Positions 22,500 to 34,499 of a stretch of DNA of 64,000 nt are shown here, piece by piece (position 1 is the stretch's first letter; each line of letters begins with the position of its first letter). The stretch is from Talinum fruticosum. Lineage: Eukaryota; Streptophyta; Magnoliopsida; Caryophyllales; Talinaceae. The notes beneath the pieces were generated by a model. The model was not told where the DNA came from, made no database searches, and worked only from the letters and a program-made list of their open reading frames with translations. The stretch spans positions 2,989,501 to 3,053,500 of the forward strand of contig JAITYX010000033.1 in assembly GCA_021018815.1 (NCBI GenBank), read 5' to 3'. The translations under genes were made by a program, and so were the position numbers.

Positions 22500-24515
22500 T
22501 GAGAGATACTAAGCAGGTTGTACTTTCCAATCTTGCCTATCCCGATTATCTTGCCTTTGCTTGTCATCTCCAAAAGTAACTTTTCCTCCTTTGAACTCTT
22601 CTAACTCGTAAAAGAGTCTCGAGTCTCCCGACATATGGCTTGAACATCCACCGTCAAGGTACCAATGCCCTTTTTGCCTTTTCTGAGTAGCTCGCAAAAC
22701 AGAAACAAACTAACCCTTCTCACTTCCTCTAACTAACCCAAGTAACACCCTTTACTGCGGTCCTTTTCTAATGAAGAAGGTTTTTCGAACCCGATTTGAA
22801 TGACTTTGGGTCTAGTCCGATTCCGAGTCTTCGTTTAGAGAACTGAGTCCGTGTCTCTTTCTTTTGAAAGGTTTTTCTTTTGGAAAACGATGGAGATGAT
22901 TTTCTCCTATAAATTTGTCCGGGCTCAGTCCTTCTCTCATTTTTATGAGTGGAACCGTACTCGGCTTTCCTGAACTTTATAGTTCGGAATCTTTTCAAAA
23001 AGCTCCGAGTAGGAATTGGATTCTTCCTTTTTGTTAAAACCAAGACCTTCCTTTTGAAGGAGACACATTGAGATCCCAAGAGCATGTCAAGGTTTTTCCG
23101 ACCTTGAGTAAATTTTAAAACCAGATCTTGAGACTCATTGAGCTTTTGCTTTAACTCGCTCATTTTCTTTTCGAGTAACTCGGACTCAATCTGATTGATT
23201 TAATCACTAGTCTTGAGTTCTCTGAGTGTGAGTCTCAGCTTTTCCAACTCATTTTTTAAAGAAATGTTCTCAGAGGAAATTGACTCAAGTTGTTTTTTAA
23301 AGTGAGAAGAATCGGAATTGGACTTTTCTTCCAAAGTGAAAATATACTTCGCTAAGTCCGCTTTGGAGAATTTGAGAAAGTACTCAATTACCTCTTAAGG
23401 ATTAGCTTCCTCATTGTCTCGATTGATCCGAGTCCGACTCTACTTCCGCTTCGAGTCGAAAGTGCCATCGGACACTTTGAGTCATCTCGAGTCCTCGTAA
23501 TCTTTTGATGAGTCCTTATCACTCCATGTGGCCATCATAGCCTTTTTCTTCTTTCTGTCCCTTCTTCTCTTTGGACAGTCTTTGACTATGTGTTCCTTGC
23601 TGCCACATTCAAAGCATCCAGAGTTCTTAGTCAAAGATAACTTTGAAGGAGAAGAGTATTTACCTTTTCTATCCTTCTTGTCTTTCTTATAGAACTCTTT
23701 TTTGGCTTCTTATCCCATCTCTTCGCTTTATCATGCTTTTGAAGCCTCTAGCAATAAGTGCCATGGGATCCTCTTCCGAGTCGGATGAACTCGGATCCGC
23801 TTCTCCGGTTTCGAGGCTTTCAGTGCAATGTTGTTTTTGGTGCTAACCTCTTCATCCTCCTCATCCAGGTGGATCTCATGGGTGAGAAGCTTCCCAATAA
23901 GTTCGTCCGGCTTTAGTAGAAACAAGTTCCGAGCCTCTTCGATAGCCGTCACCTTGGGACCCCATCATTTCTTGGGTAAGCTTCGAGTATCTTTCAGCAC
24001 ATTTCCTCGTGGGAAACCTTTTACCCAGAGATTTGAGATTATTTGTAATCTCTGTAAATCGAATGAACATCCGAGTGATGTTTTCTTCTAGCTCCGTCTT
24101 GAATAGCTCATATTTATGAAGATATTGGCTTATCTTCGCTTGTCCGACCTGGCTTGTACCTTCATAAGTGTTGACCAGGGTGTCCCACACTTCTCTGGCT
24201 GTATTACGAGGCAGACACTCGGTTGTATTCTTCCGAGCCGATGGCGCACATAAGAATGTTCATTGCCTTGAAGTTCTTTCGAACTTTTCAGCTTCATCAA
24301 CTGTAAACTCAGCCTATGTTTTGGGCACAATTCTTGTTTCTTTTGTCTTCATAGGAAGGTAGTTTCCTTCTTGTATGATGTTCCGGACATCTTCATCATG
24401 ATCCAGAAGGAAACATTCCATGAGTTTCTTTCGAGTGCACAAAGTTGGATCCTTTGAACTTTGGTGGTCTGCTGGAAGATCTTCCTTCATCGAACTCTCC
24501 GTTGTTCCGAGCCAT
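22500..24515 (-). pseudogene. gag: Copia gag and protease, element C
   Basis: The ATG at 24515 begins the shared gag N-terminus. The gag core holds FIRFTEITNNLKSLGKRFP near 24050 and the GPKVTAIEEARNL-type block near 23950. An intact CCHC zinc knuckle (C-x2-C-x4-H-x4-C, CFECGSKEHIVKDC) lies at 23575-23616, the only complete one I found. Heptad-rich sequence (ISLKNELEKLRLTLRELKTS near 23250) and a basic linker follow. The protease near 22640 reads HWYLDGGCSSHMSGD: the catalytic Asp is present but the usual D-S/T-G is D-G-G. Frameshifts separate these parts. Confidence 0.87.
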
Positions 24516-24562
24516 TTGATCTTTAGACCTTTGGATGGTTAGATCCTTTTCCGAAAGGCTAG

Positions 24563-24573
24563 GCTCGATACCA
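24563..24573 (-). promoter_or_regulatory. Primer-binding site of element C
   Basis: The minus strand reads TGGTATCGAGC, two bases inside the 5' LTR; close to the initiator tRNA-Met complement. Confidence 0.8.
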
Positions 24574-24575
24574 AT

Positions 24576-26168
24576 TGAAGGTTTGCTCAGGGAGAGGTTA
24601 AGTCACCCTAGAGAAGGGGTGAATAGGCTGATAATGAAATTTGCTTGAAATTTAATATAGATGTGAATCTAAGGTGTGTAAGAGTCGTGGATGAGCTCGA
24701 AATATACTAACTCAAAATTCAGTGAAGAATGAAGAAACAGATTAAACGAAACTTTGAACCTGTCTCGAGTCGAGAATGCACTCGAAAAATAATAACACGT
24801 AAATTATGTGGAAACCCTCCTGGGGCAGAAAACCACGAACCGTGCTAATTCAAGCACGAAGTCAAATCCACTATTTTGAGTCCACAAAATACAGTAGACT
24901 GACTTGACCCAAGTTGCTTCCTTAAACAACTTCTTACAGGTTTTTCCTAGACTTAGAAATTCCCTTATCCGATCTAGCACTTCCTAATTGAGATAACCCT
25001 TATACTTAGGGACAACTAAGCCGAGTTGGCCCTACAACTAAGTCAAGGGACCTTACTTATAAAGTAAGAAAGAGAGTGTTTGTTGCTAAGTACAAGACCT
25101 TACAACTCGGAAAGTTATGAAATACATAGTTGGAGTTGTAAGTAGAAGATTGAGAATGAATACAATGACTTTTGATCAAGTATGTATATTAACAATAGGT
25201 TCGGCAATCTTCGAGTCTTGAAAGTTGGCTTCTATTTATAGATGACCAAGCAAGCATAGCCGTTGTGTCCATCCTTTGACCGAAAATCCTTTGAGACCGT
25301 TGTAGATGCTTTTCGAGTCACTCAGAAAATATCCGTTGAGATGTAAACATTGGGCAACGGTTCTTGACTCCTTTGGAAGTCCCAAAACCACTGGTGGTGC
25401 CTTGAAAAATAAGGTGCAAGCCACCGTTGAGCTTAGGGTTGCAGATTTCCAGCTTTGGAAAAAGACAACCCCGACACGATTGTCCGGGGCTAGGTCGAAG
25501 TGGAAAAAGCCTTGTCTATCGGCGATTTGACGTTTTGAGGCCGGTTACTTTTGTATTTTAAATCAGGATAGGCTCGTTTGAATAACCTACAAAAGTAAAC
25601 CAATTTGGTTCTCAAAGTATAAAATACTTTGGTCAAAGATTAGACATAGATAATATTATAATTAAGATAATTAAGTGACTAATTATCTCGGGTCAGAAAA
25701 GAAAAAGCATTTTCTTAGTCTAATATCCATGAAACTCAAAATTCCATCTTAGTCGAGTCTAGTATGCAATCAAGTCGGATAAAGAATATAAGAGTAAACA
25801 GACTTGATCTAGACTAAACAGAAATTCAAACTAAAATATGCCGACTTGAAACAATGTATTGTCTGAAACATGAAATCGGACCTGAGTTAGAGCGCGGAAA
25901 CGATAGTGTTTGAATCGTGCGATATATCCGAGTGTTGAGTGACTCGGAACCGAGTGAGAAGTAGCATATAGACGTATGCTTTCCGAGTCAATCGAGTCGG
26001 CGAAAACAAAGAGAATAGTTTCTATAACACTCGGAAGAATGTTATATCACACGTAAAAGTTTCTAAGAGGCATGGAATGACTTGAAGTCAAAACCCTATA
26101 AGAGATGAAGTCTTATACTTGATTCCGTGATGGAACCCAGAAACGAGTAAGTAAAAGTATGAGTCATC
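24576..26168 (-). repeat. 5' LTR of element C
   Basis: 1,593 bp from TGAAGGTTTGCTC. The outer end reads gagtcatc, so the terminal CTTCA is decayed, but the TSD directly after fixes the border. TATA box at 25232-25241. Confidence 0.9.
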
Positions 26169-26173
26169 GAGTA
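26169..26173. repeat. Target-site duplication of element C, right copy
   Basis: gagta, identical to 15478-15482. Confidence 0.85.
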
Positions 26174-27469
26174 GTTTCATTATGAGTCGAGGTTATTCCG
26201 AGCGACCTTATTCGAGTGACTTTTCCTTGACTCTTTATAAGCTCATCTTTAGTAAGATCATCATCTTGGCTGAGCTTCGGATCCGAGAATGTTGACTTAC
26301 TTGGTTTTCCCCGATCAATCTCATCAAAAACAACGTGGATGCTTTCTTCCACTTTGTTAGTTCTTTTATTGAAAATGCGATATGCTTTACTATGAGATGA
26401 ATAACCAAGAAAAATACCTTCATCCGACCAAGCATCAAACTTGGTCAGGTGATCCTTACCATTGTTGTGAACATAACACATACATCCAAAGGGTTTAAAG
26501 TAGGAAATGTTGGATTTCTTCACTTTCCAAAGCTCATATAGAGTTTTCTTCAAGATAGGTCTAATGAGGCATCTATTCGAGTGTGTAGTTTGTTGTGTTG
26601 ATTGTCTCAGCCAAGAAATAGTAAGTTAGATCATGTTCAATCATCATTGTCCTTCCTATTTCTTCAAGAGTTTGGTTCTTTCTCTCCACTACTCCATTTT
26701 GTTGAGGAGTTCTTGGTGCTGAGAAGTTGTGGGAGATGCCATTCTTATCACAAAACTCTGCAAATTCCGAGTAATCGAACTCCCTTCCATGGTCGGTTCG
26801 AATTCTTTTAATCTGAGTTTGAGACTCAACTTGAATTTTCCTGCAGAGCTTGCTGAACTCTTTGAAAGCTTTATTTTTGTGCTTAAGAAAAGAAACCCGG
26901 GTAAATAAGTAGTCATTGACAATAACAAGCACATATGATTTACCTTCGAGACTCTTGACAAGGATTTCACCACATAAGTCCATATGCAACATTTCAAGCA
27001 CTTTGGATGTGGAAATAGTTTTAAGAGATTTGAAAGATGATCCGACCAGTTTCCCTTTGTGCATGCTTCACGATTTTATCTTTCTTAAATGTACGGTTAG
27101 GCAATCCTTTGACTAAACCATGAGATGCAAGCTTCTTAATGGTGAGCATGCTAACATGACCTAGTCTACGATGCCATCTCCAAGAATCATCACGTAGAGA
27201 CCCTTTTAAACAAGATAAATTCTGACTTGGGTCAGAGAGAGGAATAGTGTAGGTATTACCCGATCTCTTACACGAGAGCTTAGTCTCCTTGGTAGTTTCA
27301 TCAGAAATATAGCATGACAAATTCTAACTCGAGGTCGAAAGAGGAACGAGTATAAGCGTTACTCGATCTCTTACATAAGAGCTTGATTTCCTTGGTAGCA
27401 TCATCGAGAGATATAGGAGTTGGTGCGAGTGAATCTTACCTCTTGACCTTGTCACACGGTTGAGAGATG
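26174..27469 (-). pseudogene. pol: Copia integrase, element X (part 3 of 3), with internal duplication
   Basis: Integrase of X upstream of the C insertion. Blocks: SYFKPFGCMCYVHNNGKDHLTKF near 26490, DEGIFLGYSSHSKAYRIFNK near 26410, the core LHMDLCGEI, SYVLVIVND, TPQQNGVVERKNQTLEEIGR in one long open frame at 26573-27064, and a pre-integrase zinc region at 27021-27320 (RRLGHVS, EACTKG-equivalent). About 100 bp of the pre-integrase region is present twice in tandem (27214-27312 and 27317-27420), in different sequence versions. That duplication alone would break the protein. Confidence 0.88.
27214..27420. repeat. Imperfect tandem duplication in pre-integrase region of X
   Basis: Two units of about 100 bp, each from gataaattct/gacaaattct to gatatag. 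The units differ clearly: the first has gtaggtattac and gcttagtctcc, as in element D; the second has gtataagcgttac and gcttgatttcc, as in element A. Confidence 0.8.
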
Positions 27470-29527
27470 CTCAGCAGATTGTACTTTAATCCTCTGACAA
27501 GGTATACTAGGCTGACCAGATTGCTTCCTTTTCTAATCTTGCCTATCCCAACTATCTTGCCTTTGCTTGTCATCTCCAAACGTGACTTTTCCTCCCTAGT
27601 ATTCTTCTAACTCAAAAAGAGTCTTGAATCTCCCGACATGTGGCGTGAGCATCCACTGTCCAGGTACCAATGCCCTTTTGTTCTTTTGTGAGCTACCTGC
27701 AAGTCGAAACAAACTAACCTTTGTCACTTCCTCTAACGAACCCAGTAACTCCCTTTACTGTGGTCCTTTTCGAAGAAGAAGACTCTTGCGAACCCATATT
27801 TGAATAACTTTGGGTTTGGTGTGATTCTGAGTCTTCCTTTTAGAGAACCGAGTATGTGTATCTTTCTTTTGAAAATCTTTTCTTTTATAAACTAGTGGAG
27901 AAGGTTTTCTCCTGTAAGTTGAGTGCAGGCTCAGTCCTCTTTTCATTCTTATGAAGAGGACCGTGCTTAGCCTTCCTGAACTTCATAGTTTTGGAGTCAT
28001 TTTTGAAAAGATCCGAGTAGGAATTAGATTCCTCCTCTTTGTTAAAACCAAGTCCTTCTTTTATGAAGGACACACATTAAGACCCTAAGAGCATGTCAAG
28101 GTTTTTCGACCTTGGGTAAACTTCAAAACAAGTTCTTGAGACTCATTGAGCTTTTACTTTAGATGCTCATTTTCTCTTTTGAGTGACTCGGACTCAATCT
28201 CATTAGCTTGAGCACTAGTCTTGAGTTCTCTTAGAGTAAGTCTCAATTTTTCTAATTCATTTTTCAAAGAAATGCTCTCGAAGTGATAGACTTAAGTTGT
28301 TCTTTAAATTAAGAGGAATCGGAATTGGACTTCTCTTCCAAAGTATAAACATAATTAGCTAGATTAACTTTGGAAAACTTGAGGAAATATGCAATTACCT
28401 CCTGAGGATTCGTTTCCTCGATGTCTGAGTGATCCGAGTCTAACTCGGATTTAACTTCGAGTCCGATAGTGCCATCGGACACTTTGAGTCATCCGAGTCT
28501 TCATCTTCTTGAGATAAATCTTCATCACTCCATGTGGCCATCATAGCCTTCTTCTTCTTTCTGTCCCTCTTTCTCCTTGGACAGCCTTTGACTATATGAT
28601 CTTTGCTTTGCCATATTCAAAATAGCCAAAGTTCTTAGTTAAAGATAATTTTAAAGGGGAAGAGTGTTTACCTTTTCTATCCTTTTTTATTTCTTGTAGA
28701 ACTCTTCTCTTGGCCGTTTATCCCATCTCTTGTGCTTCATCATTCTTTTGAAGCCTCTAGCAATAAGTGCCATGGGATCTTCTTCGAGTCCGATGAACTC
28801 AGATTTTCTTCTCTGCTTTTTGAGGCCTTCGATGCAATATTCTTTTTAGTGCTGACCTCGGCATCCTCTTCTTCCAGATGGATCTCATGGGTGAGTAGCT
28901 TCCCAATGAGTTCGTCTAGCTTTAATAGAGAGAGTCTCTAAGCTTCCTCGATGGCGGTTACTTTTGGACCCCATCTTCTCTTGGGCGAGCTTCTTAGTAT
29001 CTTTTTGCACATTTCCTCATGGGAAATGTTTTTACCTAGAGATTTAAGATTGTTAGTAATCTCGGTGAAGCAAATGAACATTTGAGTGATGTTTTCTTCG
29101 GCTCCATCTTGAACGGCTCGTATTTATGAAAATATTGGCATATCTTCGCTTGTCCGACTTAGCTAGTGTCTTCATATGTGTTGACAAGAGTGTCCCACAC
29201 TTCTTTTGCTGTGTCACAAGCTGACACTCTGTTGTATTCTTCTAAGTTGAGGGCGCACATAAGAATGTTCATTGCTTTGAAGTTCTTTAAGAACTTTTAC
29301 TGCCTCTTCGAGTGGTGTACTCGATCTTTGCCTTAGGCACGAGTCTTATTTCTTCCATCCTCATTGGAATGTAATTGCCTTCTCGTATGATATTCCATCC
29401 ATCTTCATCATGATCCAGTAGAAAGCATTCCATGAGCTTCTTCCAATGTATGAAATTTGATCATTTAAACTTTGGTGGTATCTTTGGAAGATCTTCCTTC
29501 ATCGAACTCTCCATTGTTACGAGTCAT
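27470..29527 (-). pseudogene. gag: Copia gag and protease, element X
   Basis: ATG at 29527 in the shared gag start context, then gag core blocks in broken frames (29000-29400). The zinc knuckle position near 28580-28620 is damaged. The heptad region lies at 28140-28400 and the Lys/Arg-rich linker at 27755-28073. The protease-like region near 27600-27670 shares the gtcaggtaccaatgccc context (minus strand) with the other copies. No long open frame survives. Confidence 0.82.
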
Positions 29528-29573
29528 TTGATCTTTAGACCTTTGGATTGTTAGATCCTTTTTGAAAGGCTAG

Positions 29574-29585
29574 TCTCCGATACCA
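29574..29585 (-). promoter_or_regulatory. Primer-binding site of element X
   Basis: The minus strand reads TGGTATCGGAGAC, the nearest in this window to the common TGGTATCAGAGC. Confidence 0.8.
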
Positions 29586-29587
29586 AT

Positions 29588-31101
29588 TGAAGGTTTGCTC
29601 TTGGAGAGTCTTAGCCACCCTAGAGTGGGGGTGAATAGGGTGATGAGGAAATTTCAACAAACTTAGAATCTTTTTTCTTCAAAAGGATAAGCGGTTGATT
29701 TTGAGTCTAAATTAGACTCAAAATTACGTGGAAACCCTCCCGGGCGAGAAAACCACGGCTAGTGCTAATCCAAGCACCAAGTCAACTCCACTATTTTGAA
29801 TCTACAAAATACGATGAATGAGACTTAACCAGAATTGCTCTTTTAGACAATTCCTTACAAGATTTTCCTAGACTCGAAATTCCCTTATCTAATCTAGTAC
29901 TTCCTAACTGAGGTAACCTTTACAGCTAGGGACAACTGAGCTAAGTTAACCTTTATAGCTTAGTTAAGGGACCTTACTCATAAAGTAAGAAAGAGAATTT
30001 GTAGCTGATTACAAGACCTTACAACTCGGAAAGATGTTAAGTACATACTTGGAGTTGTAAGTAGAAGAACTGAATGAGTATTATAGATAGAGATATAATT
30101 TCAGCAATGGGTTCAACAATCTTCAAGTCTTATGAAGTGGCTTCTATTTATAGATGACTAAGCGGATTAGTCGTTGTGACTATCTTCCGAATAGGAGTCC
30201 TCTATGACCGATGTAACGGTCTTTACGAGTTGCTCGAAAGGATCCGTTGAGATGTGAACGTTGTGCAATGGCTCTTGACTCCTTAGGATGTTCCAATCCA
30301 CTGGTGATGTCCGAAAAGTATGGTGGAAACCACCATTGAGCTTAGCATTGAAGATTTCCAGTTTTGGAAACAGACAACCCTAACATAGTGTCCGGGCCTT
30401 AGTCGGAAGTAGAAAAGCCTTGTCTGCTGGTGATTGACAACTTGAAGTCGGTTACTTTTGTAATTCAAAAGATAGGATAACCTCGTTTAAATAACATAGA
30501 AAAGTAAACCAATTTTGGTTCTCAAAGTATAAAATACTTTGGTCCAATATTAGACATAGATAATAATTTAATTAAGATAATTAAGTGCATAATTATATGA
30601 GTCGAGAGAAGAATGGAATTTTCCGAGTATAATATTCATTATACTCAAATTCTATCTAAGTCGAGTCTAGAGAAAGATCAAATTAGACAGAGATTATTAG
30701 GGAATGAGTGCTTGATCTAGACAAATATAGTTCAAACAAAACATGCTGACTTAGAGAGTTCAATTAACGATGTAATTCACTTGAACTTACAATATGAAGT
30801 CGGACACTGAGTTTAAAAGTGTTAGTAAGATTGCTTGAACATGCTATAAGTCCGAGTGTTGTCCGAGTGTCTTAGAACCATCGGTGTGTAATGATGAACA
30901 AGAGTTTGCTTTATAAGTCGGTTAGAAAGGAATGAAAGCATATGCAATAGTATCCGTAACACTCGGAAAAGTTTCTATACCACTCGGAGCGGTTTCTAGA
31001 GTACTCATAATGACTTGTAATCAAAACTTAGAATAGATGAAGTTTGTACTTGATTCTTTGGTAGTACTCAGAATGATATACATGCAAAGTCCGAGTCTTC
31101 A
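29588..31101 (-). repeat. 5' LTR of element X
   Basis: 1,514 bp from TGAAGGTTTGCTC to CCGAGTCTTCA; TATA box at 30144-30153. Beyond 31101 the sequence changes to plus-strand gypsy pol. The partner 3' LTR lies left of the window, so the TSD (expected ctggg) cannot be tested. Confidence 0.88.
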
Positions 31102-33343
31102 CTGGGTACAATCAGGTGAAGATGGCTGAAGAAGACATGGAAAAGACGATTGTCATCACTCAATGGGGACGTATTGTTACGTGATGATTCTATTGGGCTC
31201 AAGAACACCGGTGCAACATACCGAGAGGACGACGACAACACTAATGCATGACATAATCCACAAGGAAGCCGAAGTTTATGTGGATGACATGATCATAAAA
31301 TCCAAGAATAGGGCGGGGCACCTACCCAACCTACGAAAATTTTTGCAAAGGCTCAAAAAATACAACATGCGCCTTAATCCTTGAAAGTGTGCCTTTGGGG
31401 TAGCCTCAGGCAAACTTTTAGGCTATGTTGTCGAGTCTTAGAGGAGTTGAAGTTGATCCATCCAAGATCAAAGCCATTCAGGAGATCTCTCTGTCAAATA
31501 CGAGAAAAAGAAATAAGGGGTTTCGTACGACGTTTATAGTACATCGGTCGTTTCATATCAAAGCCGACTATGGTCCGTAAACGTATTTTCAAAAATTGAA
31601 GAAAGGATCTAAACCAATCTGGGATACCTAGTTCCAACAAGCATTCGAGAAGGTTAAGGAATACGTAGCTAACCCTCGAGGTTAATTCCACCCCAACCAG
31701 GGAAACCTTTACTACATGCCTCACTACGACAGAGACAGACTATAAGAGTTATGCTAGCTCAACGGGATAAGAAGGAAGAACATGTTGTTTATTACCTGAG
31801 TAAGAAGTTCCTAGATTATGAGACTATATATACAACATTAGAGAAGGCATCGGTACTATTAGTCTAGGGTCCTAAGAAGCTCGGGCACTACATGTTAACC
31901 CACACGATACATGTGGTAGCACCTATGGATCCCATTTAGTATATACTTGAGCAAACAACCATTAGCAGCAACATAGTAAGATGTACTTGTCATGCTTTGT
32001 CGAATTTGAATTCAAGTATGTCCCACAAAAAGCGATCAAAGGATGGGTAGTGTTAGAATTCTTAGCTAATCTATTTATAAGCGAACCGCAACCTAAACAA
32101 CTTGACTTTCCAAATGAAAATAGTTTACAAGTAGAAGTGGAAGTTTGGACAATGTATTTCAGCGGTGCTTCCAATCAAAAGGGCTTTGAGTAGGGATTGT
32201 TCTCGTCTTGTCGGAGGGAGTACATACTCCCATTTCGTTAAATTAGACATCGAGGTCACCAACAACGCCGCAGAATACATGGCATGCATCACTAGACTTA
32301 GAGCTGCTGCGAGAGATCGGGGTCAAGAACATTACGATTTTTGGTGACTCCATTTTTATCATTAATCGATTTCGCAAAAATAGAAGGTACGTAGTGAAGC
32401 CTTGGCACCCTGCCAGGCATATCTTATGGAACTATCAAAAACTTTTGAGAATATTTCTTTCATCTATATTCTTAGGGATGACAACCAATTTGCGGATGCA
32501 TTAGCTAAATTAGCATCCATGATTAATATCCCTAACGACATTCATTCAATGCTCATTCATATAGAGTATCGGAGTCAGCCGAGTGTACGTCTACATGTTG
32601 GAAGTGTTTAATCTTGACCAAACCAATTGGTATCATGACATTTGTCGGTATTTAGATAAGCAACAATACCCTTTGGACTCCGCACTTAGAGTCCAACGAG
32701 CCATTAGGATGTTGGCCGCCCAATTCTTCATTAATCAAGGGTAACTTTACAACATTGGGATCAACTTACTTTGTGTCAACCAACATGAAGCAAAGCGCAT
32801 CATGGACGAGATTCATGGTTGGGAGTGTGGACCCCATATGAACGGGAAGATGTTAGTTAAGAAGATTCAGAGATTTGGTTATTACTGGTCGACCATGAAA
32901 GCAGACTAGCATGAGTTTGTTAGTAAGTGCCATAAATGTCAAGCGTATGCAAATTTGCAGCACCAAACCCTCATTTCTCACAACATTAGCATCCCTTGGC
33001 CATTATCGGTAAAGTGACCCCTAAGGGAGCAGGTGGTCATGAATTTGTGTTAGTAGCAATTCACTACTTCAACAAATGGGTAGAGGCGGCGTCTTATGCA
33101 ACCTTGACGTCAAAACAGGTAGCTAAGTTCCTTACCCGGAATATCATTTGCTTTGTTATAGGGTGTCCCACAAGCTAATCAGTGACCATGGCGAGTCATT
33201 TTAAGAAGGAGGTAGCGAGACTTGTTAGATAAATATAAGATTAAGCAGCATAAGTCTTCTCCTTATCTTCCTCGGACTAATGGAGTAGTCGAGGCCGCCA
33301 ACAAGAACATTCGTAAAATAGTGGAGAATATGGTTATTGTAGG
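31102..33343 (+). pseudogene. pol: Ty3/gypsy pol remnant, Tat-type (RT end, RNase H, integrase)
   Basis: Plus-strand gypsy pol, cut on the left by X. RT catalytic YVDD is at 31277-31288 (VYVDDMIIKSKN), followed by a KCAFGVASGKLLGY-type block. RT-linked RNase H remains lie near 31490-31960. A second RNase H-like domain near 32150-32560 holds VTNNAAEYMACITRLRAA and DALAKLAS, the arrangement seen in Tat-lineage elements. Integrase follows: an HHCC zinc domain near 32780-32945 (GYYWSTM, KCHKCQAYA), then a core with HYFNKWVEAASY near 33065. It stops abruptly at 33343. Multiple frameshifts and stops make it a fossil. Confidence 0.87.
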
Positions 33344-33618
33344 AACCACGGCCGGCCGGGGCCCACCGAGGTTCCCCACTTCTATCAGGTGTCTTTTTTA
33401 AAGATTGATTTTAAATATGGTTTTGAAAGTCGATTTTGGAATGTGGGGATGAACCTTTTACTAAGATTTTTGAATTTTATTAAAATTGACTCAAAGATGA
33501 GTTAAGCAAAGTTGAATGGTGGTTTTATTAACCTATTATTTTAGTAATTATTTTCGAAGCCCGGGATATTATTTATTGATCGAATGATAAATAAAATTAG
33601 AGTTCTAAATTTGTCGTG
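33344..33618. other. Unassigned stretch between gypsy pol and gypsy LTR end
   Basis: It begins with a GC-rich ggccggccggggccc segment, then is AT-rich. I see no ORF and no similarity to other parts of the window. Confidence 0.5.
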
Positions 33619-34157
33619 CGACTTTAGGGCCGAACGGTGTGAAAACACCAATTTGGACCAAATCCCTACCTACCGACCACTCGGTGCAGGCGGCGGCCTC
33701 ACCAAGTAGTGGGCGGCGCCGACCAAAGGCCACGGATGAGGAGATCAGCCTCGGCCTCTACCCGAGTTGGTAGATCCATAACCTATTATTTTTTATTACT
33801 TAGTTAGAAACAGTAGTAAAGCGGATCTAGAAGAAATAAATTAGAAGGGAGTCGCTAGTTAGTTTTTAGAAAAGAAAAACTAACAAAACAAAATAAAATT
33901 TGCTCCTTCAATCTTAATATGGGAAAACTAAGACAGAAAGAGGTTATAAATGACTCCATCGATCTTTGAACCGAGAATCGGATTCGGGGCGAGGGTACAA
34001 AACGTAGGGATAAACCCTTCCATTCCGCCCATCAAAGAAGGCCATTACTAGTTCGAGTAGTGAATTCAAATAATGTAAAACAAGCAAGCAAACAACATGC
34101 TAAGCGACAATTAAAGCAACCAGAATAATAATAATAAAGGAAAGCGATAAAACCGAA
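33619..34157 (-). repeat. 3' part of a gypsy (Tat-type) LTR, copy G1
   Basis: The minus-strand LTR ends in TCGCA at 33619, the same end as the plus-strand LTR at 61677. It aligns with 57147-57600, for example cgagagtcgct/gagtcgctagttagttt, ggataaacccttccattcc and agttcgagtagtgaattcaaat. It is cut at 34157, where copia LTR sequence of element D begins. Confidence 0.82.
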
Positions 34158-34475
34158 AGTAAACGAAAACACTCGGGAATACGTTGAAACCCTCATGGGG
34201 TAGAAAACCACGGACACTACTAATCAAAGCACCAAGTCAAATCCACTATTTCGAATCCTCAAAATACAAAGGATCGACTCTGCTCCCATAGACAATTCCT
34301 TACAAGGTTTTCTTACACTCAGAAATTCCCTTGTCCGATCTAGTACTTCCTAACCGAGATACCCTTTATTGTTCGAGACAAGCGAGCTGAGTTAACCCTT
34401 ACAACTAAGTCAAAGGACCTTACTCGGAAAGTAAGAGAAGTATATAACTTATTATAAGAATGTAAAACTCTGCTC
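34158..34475 (-). repeat. Fragment of the 3' LTR of element D
   Basis: Matches 55864-56165 of the D 5' LTR, including aaaacactcggga and the agagaagtatataacttatta string private to this pair. About the first 137 bp and the last kilobase of the LTR are missing. Confidence 0.8.
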
Positions 34476-34499
34476 CCTTAGACAATTCATTAGTTTAAG

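Larger units (their letters stand above)
15483..26168 (-). mobile_element. Element C: complete, uninterrupted Sirevirus-type copia retrotransposon
   Basis: 10,686 bp on the minus strand, with both LTRs, primer-binding site, gag, protease, integrase, RT, RNase H, ORF3 and polypurine tract in the expected order and nothing inserted in it. It is the best template in the window for the family layout. It lies in the integrase-RT linker of element X with a perfect 5-bp TSD. The LTR pair shares a private aatttaatatagatgtgaat stretch. Confidence 0.93.
1..31101 (-). mobile_element. Element X: Sirevirus-type copia retrotransposon, host of A and C (partial)
   Basis: X is read in three pieces: 26174-31101 (5' LTR, gag, protease, integrase), 14488-15477 (linker and RT) and 1-2142 (RT end, RNase H, ORF3). 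The pieces join cleanly at the TSDs of A and C. Its 3' LTR is outside the window. X appears to have inserted into a gypsy element at 31102. Confidence 0.88.
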
